Assembly: GCF_003335675.1 (NCBI RefSeq) | Contig: NZ_QPHL01000017.1 | Span: 636,900-700,899 of the forward strand | Source of the DNA: Winogradskyella sp. KYW1333 | GTDB taxonomy: Bacteria; Bacteroidota; Bacteroidia; Flavobacteriales; Flavobacteriaceae | Direction of reading: 5' to 3' | Length of the DNA: 64,000 bases | In this document: in pieces, positions 9,533-18,243 of the stretch | How the letters are laid out: every line of letters starts with the position of its first letter | How positions within the stretch are numbered: position 1 is the first letter of the stretch | The notes under the pieces: model-generated | The model's database searches: none | What the model was told of the DNA's origin: nothing | The model's input: only the letters and a program-made list of their open reading frames with translations | Program-made: the position numbers and the translations under genes

Positions 9533-10261
9533 ATGAATCTAATAGTAGATGTTGGAAATACTTATGTGAAATTCGCTGTTTATAAGCGAAATAATTTAGA
9601 ATGCAAAACTAGTTTTGAATTGCCTGAGTTTAAAAAGCAATACAAAAACCTTAAAAAAAAGTATCCAACTATTAAAAGAGCCATCGTTTCTTCTGTAGGT
9701 CGCCTTTCTAAGAAACAATTGGAAACTATTGAAGAAGATTTAGAAGTTTTAGAATTAAGTCATGAGCTCAAAGTACCATTTAAGAATTCATATAAGACCC
9801 CAAAAACCTTGGGAGTAGACAGAATTGCATTGGTTAGTGCTTCAGTGGACCAATTTCCAGATAGAAATGTTTTAATTATTGATGCTGGTACCTGTATTAC
9901 TTATGATTTTAAAACTAATAAAAATGAATACTTGGGAGGTGCTATATCTCCTGGTGTTACATTAAGATATAAAGCATTAAATAATTTAACCGCAAATCTA
10001 CCGTTATTAGTAACAAGCCAACCAAAATCAATTATTGGTGACTCTACAGAAGATTCAATTCATTCTGGTGTTATAATTGGTGTTTTAAAGGAAATTGATG
10101 GTCTAGTTGAGTATTACAAAGAAAATCATCAAGATTTAACAGTTATTTTAACAGGAGGTGATGCCAATTTTTTGTCAAACCAATTAAAAAATAGCATATT
10201 TGCGAATTCAAATTTTCTATTGGAAGGGTTGAATTTCCTCCTAGACTATAACACAAAATAA
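9533..10261 (+). CDS. coaX: Type III pantothenate kinase
   Basis: CoaX phosphorylates pantothenate with ATP in the first step of coenzyme A synthesis, in the cytosol. The 242-residue protein has the ASKHA-fold landmarks of the family: an N-terminal phosphate loop (DVGNTYVKFAVYK, residues 6-18), a central GVDRIA, DAGTCITYDF (about 120-130) and GGAISPGVTLRYKAL (about 138-152), and a late LTGGDANFL. Its length is normal. The stop codon overlaps the next ATG by one base (TAATG), so it heads an operon with the outer-membrane protein and TPR genes, which it does not resemble functionally. This order, coaX followed by envelope genes and lptC, is to my knowledge common in flavobacteria. Confidence 0.95.
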   Translation: MNLIVDVGNTYVKFAVYKRNNLECKTSFELPEFKKQYKNLKKKYPTIKRAIVSSVGRLSKKQLETIEEDLEVLELSHELKVPFKNSYKTPKTLGVDRIALVSASVDQFPDRNVLIIDAGTCITYDFKTNKNEYLGGAISPGVTLRYKALNNLTANLPLLVTSQPKSIIGDSTEDSIHSGVIIGVLKEIDGLVEYYKENHQDLTVILTGGDANFLSNQLKNSIFANSNFLLEGLNFLLDYNTK

Positions 10262-11583
10262 TGATAAAACGACTTATTGTAATAGCAATTACAATTATTA
10301 GTTCTTGTTCTTTTGCTCAGCAAGGAACGGCTTCACCTTATTCTTTTTACGGTATTGGAAGTTTAAAATTTAAAGGAACTGTAGAAAACAGAAGTATGGG
10401 AGGAATCAGTGTGTACTTAGACAGTATCCATGTTAATTTGAAAAATCCTGCATCTTATGTTAGTAAAAACGTAGATGCTTATCCTTTCGATGGAGAAAGT
10501 AGGCCTGTAAAGTTCACAGTTGCTGGTACAGTATCTGAAGTAGGTTTAATAGGAGATAATTCTGATGTAAAAACTAACTCTGCTATTTTCGATTATCTTG
10601 CACTTTCGGTACCATTAGGAAGAAAGTTAGGATTTGGATTTGGTCTTTTGCCATACACATCTGTGGGGTATAAGATAGATGATATCAACGACGATGGAGA
10701 CCTTATTTATAGATTTAATGGAGAGGGTGGTACAAATAGAGTTTTTGCCGGATTTGGATATCAATTGTCAAAATCATTAGGCATTGGTGTAGATTTAAAT
10801 TATAATTTTGGAACTATTGAAAACTCTGCATTAGCTTTTGAGTATACATCAGAGGGCGAGATAGTTCAGTATCAAACAAGACAGAATACGCGTTCTGATG
10901 TTAGTGGATTGAATTTAAATTTTGGATTGTCATTTAAAACAATGTTGAATAGTAAACTAGAACTTTCTACAACAGCAACTTATTCTCCTGAAAGTGAATT
11001 AACATCAAATAACGAAAGGTCATTTTCTACCTTGTTGTTTGATTCATTTAGTGGTAGTGAGCTAATAAGAAATACTTTAGATGATGATTTGGAGTCGCAA
11101 GGATTAAAACAAACAAAAGTTACCATTCCTTCGAGGATATCAATTGGTGCTGGTATTGGAAAACCACAAAAGTGGTTTGTTGGTGGTGAATATACCTACA
11201 GAAACACTAGTAATTTTTCAAATCCAATATTTGGTAGTGATATTTCTAGCTATGAAAACTCATCGGGAGTAGCGTTTGGAGGATTCTATATTCCTAACTA
11301 TGACGCGTTCTCTGGCTATTTTAAGCGTGTCGTTTATCGTGCAGGTATTAACTTTGCAAACACAGGTTTAGTAATAAAAGATCAGTCGATCAAAGAGTTT
11401 GGCATATCTTTTGGTTTAGGTTTACCAGTTGGCGACAGAAGTTTATTTTCAAATGCTAATTTAGGCATAGAATTGGGTCAGCGTGGTACTACAAATGAAA
11501 ACTTAATTCAAGAGAATTTTATAAATTTCAATGTAAGTTTATCTTTGAACTCAAGATGGTTTCAACAAAGAAAGTATAACTAA
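10261..11583 (+). CDS. Putative outer-membrane beta-barrel protein
   Basis: The 440-residue product begins with a signal peptide (MIKRLIVIAITIISSCSFAQ). The mature N-terminus, SPYSFYGIGSLKFKGTVENR, then SMGG and NPASY, resembles FadL/OmpP1-like barrels of Bacteroidota. The rest alternates hydrophobic and polar residues with many Gly and aromatic positions (LGFGFGLLPYTSVGYKI, FGYQLSKSLGIGVDLNYNFG), as expected for transmembrane beta strands. It ends in an aromatic-rich strand (SLSLNSRWFQQRKYN). The ATG overlaps the coaX stop by one base and the next gene starts 15 bases later, so it is cotranscribed. What it transports, if anything, cannot be inferred; FadL-like porin is only a guess from pattern. 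Confidence 0.7.
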   Translation: MIKRLIVIAITIISSCSFAQQGTASPYSFYGIGSLKFKGTVENRSMGGISVYLDSIHVNLKNPASYVSKNVDAYPFDGESRPVKFTVAGTVSEVGLIGDNSDVKTNSAIFDYLALSVPLGRKLGFGFGLLPYTSVGYKIDDINDDGDLIYRFNGEGGTNRVFAGFGYQLSKSLGIGVDLNYNFGTIENSALAFEYTSEGEIVQYQTRQNTRSDVSGLNLNFGLSFKTMLNSKLELSTTATYSPESELTSNNERSFSTLLFDSFSGSELIRNTLDDDLESQGLKQTKVTIPSRISIGAGIGKPQKWFVGGEYTYRNTSNFSNPIFGSDISSYENSSGVAFGGFYIPNYDAFSGYFKRVVYRAGINFANTGLVIKDQSIKEFGISFGLGLPVGDRSLFSNANLGIELGQRGTTNENLIQENFINFNVSLSLNSRWFQQRKYN

Positions 11584-11598
11584 CAATAAATAATAAAG

Positions 11599-12960
11599 AT
11601 GAAGACGAGAATTACATTATTGATGATTGCCCTTTTTATGGGCTTCAACTTATGTGTGGCTCAACAAGACGAAGAGTGTATGAACAATCTATCAATATTT
11701 GATAGTTATGTTAAGAGTAAGAAATATGATGATGCATATGGACCTTGGACTATTGTTCGCAACAAATGTCCAAAATTCAACAGGGCCATATATGCTCATG
11801 GAGAGAAGATTTTAAAACATAAGATTAGTAATTCTTCTGGTGCAGAGCAAGTAGCACATATTAATGATTTAATTTTACTTTGGGATCAGGCAAGAGAGAA
11901 CTTTGCATCTAAATATCCAGTTGGTGAAGTTGAGTCTGACAAAGCTCAGTTAACTTATAAGTATAGAAAAGAGCTTAATGCTTCGGCAGATAAAATTTAT
12001 AACATGTTTGATGTTGCGTACACTAAGGATGTTACAAACTTTAAAAGTGCACAGGGGTTATATACTTACTTCTCCTTAATAGTAGATTTATACGACGCTA
12101 AAAAGAAGTCGGCACAACAAATGTTCGATAAGTATGATGATGTAATTGAAGTTATTGAGAAACTTGAAAAAAGCTATACTGAGAAATTAAATAAGCTTGT
12201 TCAAAAAGAAGATGGTGGGGCTATATTAACAAAAAAGGAAGGTAGATACAAGAAGAATTATGAGGCTAACCTTGGAGCATTTGAAAAAGTAACTTCTAGT
12301 ATGGATACCAAGTTAGGTCAAAGGGCAAACTGTGAAGTATTAATTCCGTTATATCAAAAAGACTTTGAAGAAAATAAAAACAATACGATTTGGTTACAAC
12401 GTGCAATGAACAGAATGTTTACTAAAGGTTGTAAGGATGATCCATTATTTTTGAAGTTAGTTGAACAGAAAAATAGTATTGAGCCAAATGCAGATACTGC
12501 ATTTTACCTTTACTTACTCACTAATGAGCAAAAGTATTTTGATCAAACTATTCAGTTAGAGACAGACAAACTTAGAAAAGCAAAGCTTTATAAGAAATTA
12601 GCTGATGATTTCAGAAAGAAAGGAAGTTATAGTAGAGCAAGACAATACTTTATGGAGTCGATAAAACTTAATCCTTCTGATGGTTCACCATATTTGAAAA
12701 TCGCAAATATGTATGCTAAGAGTGCTAATAACTGTGGTACGGACAACTTTAGTAAAAGAGCAGTATTTTGGTTAGCAGCAAGTACGGCTGAAAAAGCTGG
12801 ACGTGTAGATGGGCGTTTAAGAAAAGCGGCGTCACAAACTGCAACAAGTTATAGAGCTAGTGCACCGTCTACAGCAGATATCTTTACAAAAGGTAATGCA
12901 GGTCAAACTATACAAATAGGTTGTTGGATTGGGCGTTCTGTAAAGGTGCCAAACATTTAA
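11599..12960 (+). CDS. Secreted TPR-repeat protein
   Basis: A 453-residue protein with a signal peptide (MKTRITLLMIALFMGFNLCV, cleaved near AQQ) and a mostly helical, Lys/Asp-rich body. At least one tetratricopeptide repeat is visible near residues 335-375 (GSYSRARQYFMESIKLNPSD, then YLKIANMYA); the N-terminal part (IFDSYVKSKKYDDAYGPW) looks like a divergent repeat. TPRs usually bind other proteins, so a periplasmic scaffold role beside the neighbouring barrel protein and LptC is plausible but not shown. It sits 15 bases after the barrel gene and its stop overlaps the lptC start by one base, so expression is probably coupled. Confidence 0.75.
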   Translation: MKTRITLLMIALFMGFNLCVAQQDEECMNNLSIFDSYVKSKKYDDAYGPWTIVRNKCPKFNRAIYAHGEKILKHKISNSSGAEQVAHINDLILLWDQARENFASKYPVGEVESDKAQLTYKYRKELNASADKIYNMFDVAYTKDVTNFKSAQGLYTYFSLIVDLYDAKKKSAQQMFDKYDDVIEVIEKLEKSYTEKLNKLVQKEDGGAILTKKEGRYKKNYEANLGAFEKVTSSMDTKLGQRANCEVLIPLYQKDFEENKNNTIWLQRAMNRMFTKGCKDDPLFLKLVEQKNSIEPNADTAFYLYLLTNEQKYFDQTIQLETDKLRKAKLYKKLADDFRKKGSYSRARQYFMESIKLNPSDGSPYLKIANMYAKSANNCGTDNFSKRAVFWLAASTAEKAGRVDGRLRKAASQTATSYRASAPSTADIFTKGNAGQTIQIGCWIGRSVKVPNI

Positions 12961-13514
12961 TGAAATCAAATAAAATATATATATTCATGAACTTAGTCAT
13001 AGCAATTGCTGTGACTTTGTTTTTTTCATGTAAAAATAATTTTGATGAAGTACAAAAAGTAGGTGTGCTTCAAAATCAGCCTGTAGGTGAAGCTGAGAAC
13101 ATAGATTTAAAATACTCAGAGTATGATAGTGACTCTGTTAAGCTCTTGGCAAATCTTTTAAGTTCCAAAATGCTAGATTATTCCAACAGAAATTTCTCAT
13201 TTTCTGAATTCCCAGAAGGTATAGAGCTCATTGTGTATGGCGAAGATAATAAGCAAACAAAAATTTTTGCTGACTATGCAATCATCTACAACGATACTGA
13301 TATTATAGATCTTAGGGATAATGTGATTATAGCTACACATGAAAAAGATACCTTGTTGACTGACCAGCTTTATTACAATGAAAAGTTAGAGTGGGTTTTT
13401 ACAAACCAGCCTTTTACATATGGACCTTTACATGGAAATGGTTTTGATTCTGACAAAGATTTTAAGAATTTTCAGATGTTAGAAATGGGTGGTGATTTTG
13501 AAATTGATAATTGA
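12960..13514 (+). CDS. lptC: LPS export protein LptC (lipoprotein form)
   Basis: The start at 12960 overlaps the TPR stop as TAATG; an in-frame ATG 39 bases earlier lies inside the TPR gene and would spoil the signal sequence. The N-terminus has a hydrophobic stretch and a lipobox-like Cys (IAVTLFFSCKNN). LptC features follow: EAENIDLKYSEYDSDSVKL, the strand pattern around GIELIVYGEDNKQTKIFADY, DNVIIATHEKDTLLTDQLYY and the tail EWVFTNQPFTYGPLHGNGFD. In the LPS transport bridge, LptC accepts LPS from LptB2FG and hands it to LptA. About 184 residues fits the family. The rest of the lpt genes are not in this window. Confidence 0.88.
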   Translation: MKSNKIYIFMNLVIAIAVTLFFSCKNNFDEVQKVGVLQNQPVGEAENIDLKYSEYDSDSVKLLANLLSSKMLDYSNRNFSFSEFPEGIELIVYGEDNKQTKIFADYAIIYNDTDIIDLRDNVIIATHEKDTLLTDQLYYNEKLEWVFTNQPFTYGPLHGNGFDSDKDFKNFQMLEMGGDFEIDN

Positions 13515-13547
13515 CTATCTTTGTTCTATAATCGATTTTCTTAAATA

Positions 13548-13739
13548 ATGAAATTATTAAAATTTTTCCAATACGCATATTTGGTAATTGCGTTTCTATT
13601 TCTTTACAAGGGTATTTCTGAATGGAGTAACGATAGAAATAGTGCTTATTTAAGCTTCCTTTTTACTGGATTAGCTGTTTTTATGTTCTTTTTTAGAAAG
13701 AAGTTCAGGAAAAAATTCGAGGATCGAAACAAACAATAA
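13548..13739 (+). CDS. Small two-helix membrane protein
   Basis: The 63-residue product has two predicted membrane segments: residues 9-21 (AYLVIAFLFLYKG) and about 32-48 (LSFLFTGLAVFMFFF), followed by a strongly basic tail (RKKFRKKFEDRNKQ). It lies between lptC and the CNNM/CBS gene, whose ATG follows three bases after its stop, so it is part of the same transcription unit. The function is unknown; position in a conserved envelope operon is the only clue. Confidence 0.65.
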   Translation: MKLLKFFQYAYLVIAFLFLYKGISEWSNDRNSAYLSFLFTGLAVFMFFFRKKFRKKFEDRNKQ

Positions 13740-13742
13740 TTG

Positions 13743-15032
13743 ATGACTACTGATATAGTCATAATTGTAATTTCTTTACTACTGTCAGCATTCTTTTCAG
13801 GTATGGAAATTGCCTACGTGTCCTCTAACAAAATCCATATAGAGTTAGAGAAAAAACAAGGAGATTTCTTAGGCAGGGTTTTAACTAAACTTACAGCAAA
13901 ACCATCAAAATATATCGCCACTATGCTAATCGGCAACAACATAGCATTGGTTATATATGGTTTAAAAATGGGTGATGTTTTGGTAAGGTGGTTTCAGTCA
14001 ATGTTGCCAAATGATAGTTTGATACTGGAGTATTTACTTGTGGATCTGCAGTTATTCACCCAAACGGTTATCTCTACTTTAGTTATTTTAATAACCGCTG
14101 AGTTTCTTCCTAAGGTTTTCTTTCAGATTTATGCTAATACCCTATTGAAAGTTTTAGCATTTCCTATGTATGTTTTTTATGTGATTTTCTCCTTAATATC
14201 AGATTTTGTCATTTGGCTATCAGATATAATTTTAAAGCATGTTTTCAAAACAAAAGGTGAGGATGTGGTACTTCCTATGACTAAGATTGAGCTTGGTAAT
14301 TATATTAGCGAACAAATGGAAGCTGTTGAAGACCATGAAGAGGTTGATAGCGAAATACAAATCTTTCAGAATGCACTCGAGTTTTCAGAAGTTAAGGCTC
14401 GTGAAGTAATGATACCAAGAACTGAGATTACAGCGGTAGATATTAATGAGTCCATTGAAAATCTTACTAATCTTTTTATTGAAACAGGAAGAACTAAGAT
14501 TATCGTGTACAAGGATAATATTGATGATATATTGGGTTATGTCCATGCTTTTGAATTGTTTAAAAAACCAAAAGATATAGGTTCAATCATTATTCCCGTA
14601 AGCTTTGTACCTGAGACTATTTTAATAAAAGATGTACTAAATATTCTAATTAAAAAAAGTAGGAGTATGACCGTTGTAATTGATGAATATGGAGGTACTA
14701 GTGGTATTATGACTGTTGAGGATATCATTGAAGAATTATTTGGAGAAATTGAAGATGAACATGATACAATAGAATTGACTGAAGAGCAAATTGATTACTC
14801 ACACTTTAGATTTTCTGCAAGGTTAGAGGTAGACTACGTAAACGAGACTTATAAGTTAAATCTACCTGAGAGTGAAAATTATGAAACCATAGGAGGTTTG
14901 ATTGTGCACGTGGCACAAGAAATTCCACAAGAAAAAGATAATGTTCAAATCGATAATTTCCAATTTACGATTGAGGAAGTATCGAGTACAAAAATTGATG
15001 TGGTTTTACTTAAAATTATAGATGCAGAATAA
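13743..15032 (+). CDS. CNNM/CBS/CorC-HlyC family membrane protein (hemolysin-like)
   Basis: The preferred start is the ATG at 13743; a TTG directly before it also reads in frame. The N-terminal DUF21/CNNM membrane domain (about residues 1-180) has hydrophobic helices and the conserved FFSGMEIAYVSSNK and IGNNIALVIYG motifs. Two CBS repeats follow (about 205-330; EVMIPRTEITAV, TGRTKIIVYKDNIDDILGYV, MTVVIDEYGGTSGIMTVEDI). The C-terminal CorC_HlyC domain begins near FRFSARLEVDYVNE. Relatives are linked to magnesium and cobalt transport or homeostasis, and one flavobacterial relative is GldE of gliding motility. This copy does not sit beside gld genes, so I do not call it GldE. Length (429-430) is normal. 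Confidence 0.88.
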   Translation: MTTDIVIIVISLLLSAFFSGMEIAYVSSNKIHIELEKKQGDFLGRVLTKLTAKPSKYIATMLIGNNIALVIYGLKMGDVLVRWFQSMLPNDSLILEYLLVDLQLFTQTVISTLVILITAEFLPKVFFQIYANTLLKVLAFPMYVFYVIFSLISDFVIWLSDIILKHVFKTKGEDVVLPMTKIELGNYISEQMEAVEDHEEVDSEIQIFQNALEFSEVKAREVMIPRTEITAVDINESIENLTNLFIETGRTKIIVYKDNIDDILGYVHAFELFKKPKDIGSIIIPVSFVPETILIKDVLNILIKKSRSMTVVIDEYGGTSGIMTVEDIIEELFGEIEDEHDTIELTEEQIDYSHFRFSARLEVDYVNETYKLNLPESENYETIGGLIVHVAQEIPQEKDNVQIDNFQFTIEEVSSTKIDVVLLKIIDAE

Positions 15033-15089
15033 ATCCAGTCAACTGGTGTAAAAACTAGAATTCTCCTTTTATTATTTACTAGAAAATGC

Positions 15090-15097
15090 TATTTTCG
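15090..15097 (+). promoter_or_regulatory. Putative -7 element for the PpiD-like gene
   Basis: TATTTTCG fits TAnnTTCG, the common flavobacterial variant of the -7 element, and lies 30 bases before the ATG. No convincing -33 element was seen. Confidence 0.35.
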
Positions 15098-15126
15098 CAG
15101 ACTTATTTATAGCAAATTAAGAGACT

Positions 15127-17277
15127 ATGGCAGTTTTAAATAAAATTAGACAACGTTCACTCGTTTTAATCCTTGTAATAGCAATGGCATTATTTGCCTT
15201 TGTAATTGGTGATTTATTCAAAAATTCGGATGCATTATCAGGAGGAAATCAAGATGTTATTGCAACCATTAATGGCAAGAATATTAATAGAACAGACTTT
15301 CAACAGAAAGTTAAAAATTATCAAGACAGGTCTGGAGGTAGACAAACATCTACTCAGGCAATGAACGCAATCTACAACCAAGAATTACGTAAAATTTTAT
15401 TAGAAACAGAATTCGAAGAATTAGGATTAGTTGTTGAGATAGATGAAATGAGAGATTTGTTAAAAACTAGTTTCTCATCATATCCAGAATTCCAAGATGA
15501 AAATGGTCAGTTTGATGTAAATCGTTTGAATGCATTTATTGCAAACCTTAAAGATCTTAATGGTGAAACTGCTCCATTAGGTAATTTCATGGTTAATTAT
15601 GAAAGCTGGGCTAATAATGAGCAAACTATAGCTTCAAATGCTGTACAGCAATCATATTACAATTTAATTAAGGCAGGTATCGGTACAACAATTACTGAAG
15701 CAGAGGATGATTATTTTGGTGATGCCAAAACAGTAGATGTTCGTTATGTGCAAATACCTTACATGAGTATTGCAGATAGTTTGGTTAAAGTTTCAAAATC
15801 AGACGTAAAAGAGTACATTAAGGATAATGAGGATGAGTTTAAAGTTGATGCTAGTAGAGAACTTGTTTATGTTGAGTTTAAGGAAGAAGCATCAACTGCA
15901 GACGAGGATAAAATCAAAGTAGATTTACTTGGTCTTAAATCTGACAGATTAGAATACAACGATAGCAGTAAAAACACTGACACAATACCAGGTTTTGATA
16001 ATGCTAATGATATTGAGGAATTCGTTAATTATTATTCAGATATTAAATACAGTGATGCATTCTTAAGAGAAGCACAGTTGCCAGGTGTTGCTAAGGACAG
16101 TCTAATGAAATTAAAGGTAGGTGATTATTATGGTCCTTACAAAGATGGAGAATATTACAAGTTATCAAAATTAGTAGAAGTAAAGCAATTACCAGATTCT
16201 GTTAAAGTGCGCCATATATTAATTCCTTATGTTGGTGGACAGAGAGCAGATGCTTCAGTTACAAAAACACCAGAAGAGGCTAAGAAAACAGCTGATAGTA
16301 TCCTAGCTGAGATTAAAACTGGACGTAAAAGGTTTATAGATTTGCTAGAGTTATCCTCTGATAAAGTAAGTAATGAGCAAGATGGAGAAATAGAGTTTGC
16401 ATATAATGCAGGTATGGCTCCAGAATTTAAAGCATATGCTTTTGATAATAAGGTTGGTGATGTTGATGTTGTTGGTACGTCATTTGGTTATCACGTCATT
16501 GAAGTGTTAGAACAAAAATCTTTAAACAAGACATATAAATTAGCAACTATAGCTGATAAAATTGAACCATCAGAGCAAACGCTTCAAGACGTATTTAACA
16601 AGATGTCTAAATTTGAAATTGCCGCCAAGGAAGCTGATTTTAACGAGCTAGCTAAAGAGCGTGAATTAACGGTGAAGCCAATTACCTTTAAGGAATTAGA
16701 TGAAAATATTCCTGGTTTGGGTAGCCAAAGGGAAATTGTAAGATGGGCATTTGAGGAGGATACAGATGTAAATGATTATAAAAATTTCCCAATTTCTGGA
16801 TTTGGATTTGTAGTGGTAAAATTAGTTGAGAAGAACGAAGAAGGATTAATGAGTGTTGAAGATGCTTCAATTACAGCCTTACCCGAAATCAGAAAACAAA
16901 AGAAAGCACTATTGATTCGTGAGAAAATCACAGCAACCACGGTTAATGAAATAGCTTCAAACCAAGGGCAAAGCCCACGTACTGCTGCGGCCCTTACAAT
17001 TAAAAATACTACTTTATCTGGCGCAGGTGTTGAACCAAAAGTGGTTGGCGCAGCATTTGGTATTGCAGAAGGAGGAACTTCTAAACCAATTAATGGTGAT
17101 AGAGGTGTTTACGTTGTTGAGGTAACTAAAATTAATGATGCTACCACATTAGATAACTATAATGCTATCATTAATAGGTTAAATAACGAGATTAGAAATA
17201 CGGTTCAGTCTAAGGTATATAAAGCATTAGAAAATGCAGCAGATATTGAAGACAATAGAGCTAAAACAGTATATTAA
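15127..17277 (+). CDS. PpiD/SurA-like periplasmic peptidyl-prolyl isomerase
   Basis: The 716-residue protein starts MAVLNKIRQRSLVLILVIAM with a single membrane anchor (about 12-30), followed by a SurA-N-like chaperone region beginning at VIATINGKNINRTDFQQKVK. A parvulin PPIC domain lies at about 355-465 (VKVRHILIPYV, AKKTADSILAEIKTGRKRF, GEIEFAYNAGMAPEFKAYAF, GYHVIEVLE). A further helical half follows. PpiD-type proteins sit on the periplasmic side of the inner membrane and help newly exported proteins fold. Given the number of T9SS and outer-membrane proteins here, it may assist their folding; that is inference. It has its own promoter-like element and ends at a terminator. Confidence 0.88.
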   Translation: MAVLNKIRQRSLVLILVIAMALFAFVIGDLFKNSDALSGGNQDVIATINGKNINRTDFQQKVKNYQDRSGGRQTSTQAMNAIYNQELRKILLETEFEELGLVVEIDEMRDLLKTSFSSYPEFQDENGQFDVNRLNAFIANLKDLNGETAPLGNFMVNYESWANNEQTIASNAVQQSYYNLIKAGIGTTITEAEDDYFGDAKTVDVRYVQIPYMSIADSLVKVSKSDVKEYIKDNEDEFKVDASRELVYVEFKEEASTADEDKIKVDLLGLKSDRLEYNDSSKNTDTIPGFDNANDIEEFVNYYSDIKYSDAFLREAQLPGVAKDSLMKLKVGDYYGPYKDGEYYKLSKLVEVKQLPDSVKVRHILIPYVGGQRADASVTKTPEEAKKTADSILAEIKTGRKRFIDLLELSSDKVSNEQDGEIEFAYNAGMAPEFKAYAFDNKVGDVDVVGTSFGYHVIEVLEQKSLNKTYKLATIADKIEPSEQTLQDVFNKMSKFEIAAKEADFNELAKERELTVKPITFKELDENIPGLGSQREIVRWAFEEDTDVNDYKNFPISGFGFVVVKLVEKNEEGLMSVEDASITALPEIRKQKKALLIREKITATTVNEIASNQGQSPRTAAALTIKNTTLSGAGVEPKVVGAAFGIAEGGTSKPINGDRGVYVVEVTKINDATTLDNYNAIINRLNNEIRNTVQSKVYKALENAADIEDNRAKTVY

Positions 17278-17301
17278 AAGTATTTAGTAAATTTAAATAT
17301 T

Positions 17302-17329
17302 AAGCCTTACAGTAATGTGAGGCTTTTTT
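17302..17329 (+). terminator. Terminator after the PpiD-like gene
   Basis: AAGCCTTAC and GTGAGGCTT form a 9-bp stem with one G-T pair and a 6-base loop, followed by a T run. It overlaps the stop codon of the convergent GHMP kinase gene. Confidence 0.8.
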
Positions 17330-18242
17330 ATTTTACCATTTTCGAATACGGTATTATCGTGCCAAAACCTTTTGAATTAAAGTATTTGGTAGGATCTGTC
17401 AGAGATGTGGCTAATATAAAATCCCCACCCCAAGCACCAAGGCTTTTAACATTACCATTGTAGTCACTGAATAAGCGTGTTTTTATTGGTTCTGCATCAA
17501 TAAGCTTTGATATAATACCCTCATGCAGATTTAAAAGCTGATTGAATTCCTCAATTGTAACAGCATCAATAATTTTTTCAGTAATTAAGTTAATCTCATT
17601 TAAAACTGAATAATTCAATTCGCCCTTGCTTTTGTATTTGGCAATACCATCTCTGCTATCCTGTTTCTGTTCTAAGTAAACAAAATAAAGATTATCAGAA
17701 AAGGATGGTCTAAAATGTACAGATTCAACTTTAGGATCGAATTTAGAATTCAATTGATAGGTAATTGGACTGTTATTCTGAGCACATGCAACGTCATAAC
17801 CGCTACCACCAAAGGTTAATTCCAATAATTTGTACGCATTTACATTAGCCCAATTAGCAATATTATTTATTAGTGTAGATGAGGTTCCTAGTCCCCATAA
17901 TCTATTGAAATCTTGTTTTGTTGTTATATTATATCCAAGATTGTTTTTAACAAAAACTGGATTAAGCTTTTGAACTGCTTTTAATATTTGAAGTAATCGA
18001 TCTGAAATTGGATTTTTAGCGTCTTCGTTATAATATTCAATCCCTTTATTTAAAACAAAACTGTCTTCATACCAGACCTCATTCAATTCATTAAAACTCT
18101 TCCAGATAATGTTGTTAGTATTGTTTTCAGTAATCTCTAGACTCTGGCCATATTTAGTTGGGACTGCCAAAGCTATGGCGCCATCAAGTACAGCATATTC
18201 TGCTGTAAGTAATAATTTGCCGTTGCTTCTAAAAGTTTTCAA
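17328..18242 (-). CDS. GHMP-family kinase (GYDIA subfamily, mevalonate pathway)
   Basis: The 304-residue protein begins MKTFRSNGKLLLTAEYAVLD, the GHMP N-terminal pattern. It has the glycine-rich ATP loop WGLGTSSTLINN (about 137-148) and then GGSGYDVACAQ (about 162-172), the motif for which the Bacteroidota GYDIA kinase group is named, here with Val for Ile. A late SLGAWGGDFILA matches the GHMP C-terminal motif. It starts with TTG, one base after the HMG-CoA reductase stop, so the two are translationally coupled. By context it phosphorylates mevalonate or phosphomevalonate on the way to isopentenyl diphosphate; which of the two cannot be decided from sequence. Confidence 0.85.
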   Translation of the reverse strand: MKTFRSNGKLLLTAEYAVLDGAIALAVPTKYGQSLEITENNTNNIIWKSFNELNEVWYEDSFVLNKGIEYYNEDAKNPISDRLLQILKAVQKLNPVFVKNNLGYNITTKQDFNRLWGLGTSSTLINNIANWANVNAYKLLELTFGGSGYDVACAQNNSPITYQLNSKFDPKVESVHFRPSFSDNLYFVYLEQKQDSRDGIAKYKSKGELNYSVLNEINLITEKIIDAVTIEEFNQLLNLHEGIISKLIDAEPIKTRLFSDYNGNVKSLGAWGGDFILATSLTDPTKYFNSKGFGTIIPYSKMVK

Positions 18243-18243
18243 A

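Noticed and set aside
13743..15032. GldE gliding protein
   Set aside because: It is of the same CNNM/CBS/CorC family, but no gld gene is nearby and no GldE-specific feature was recognised.
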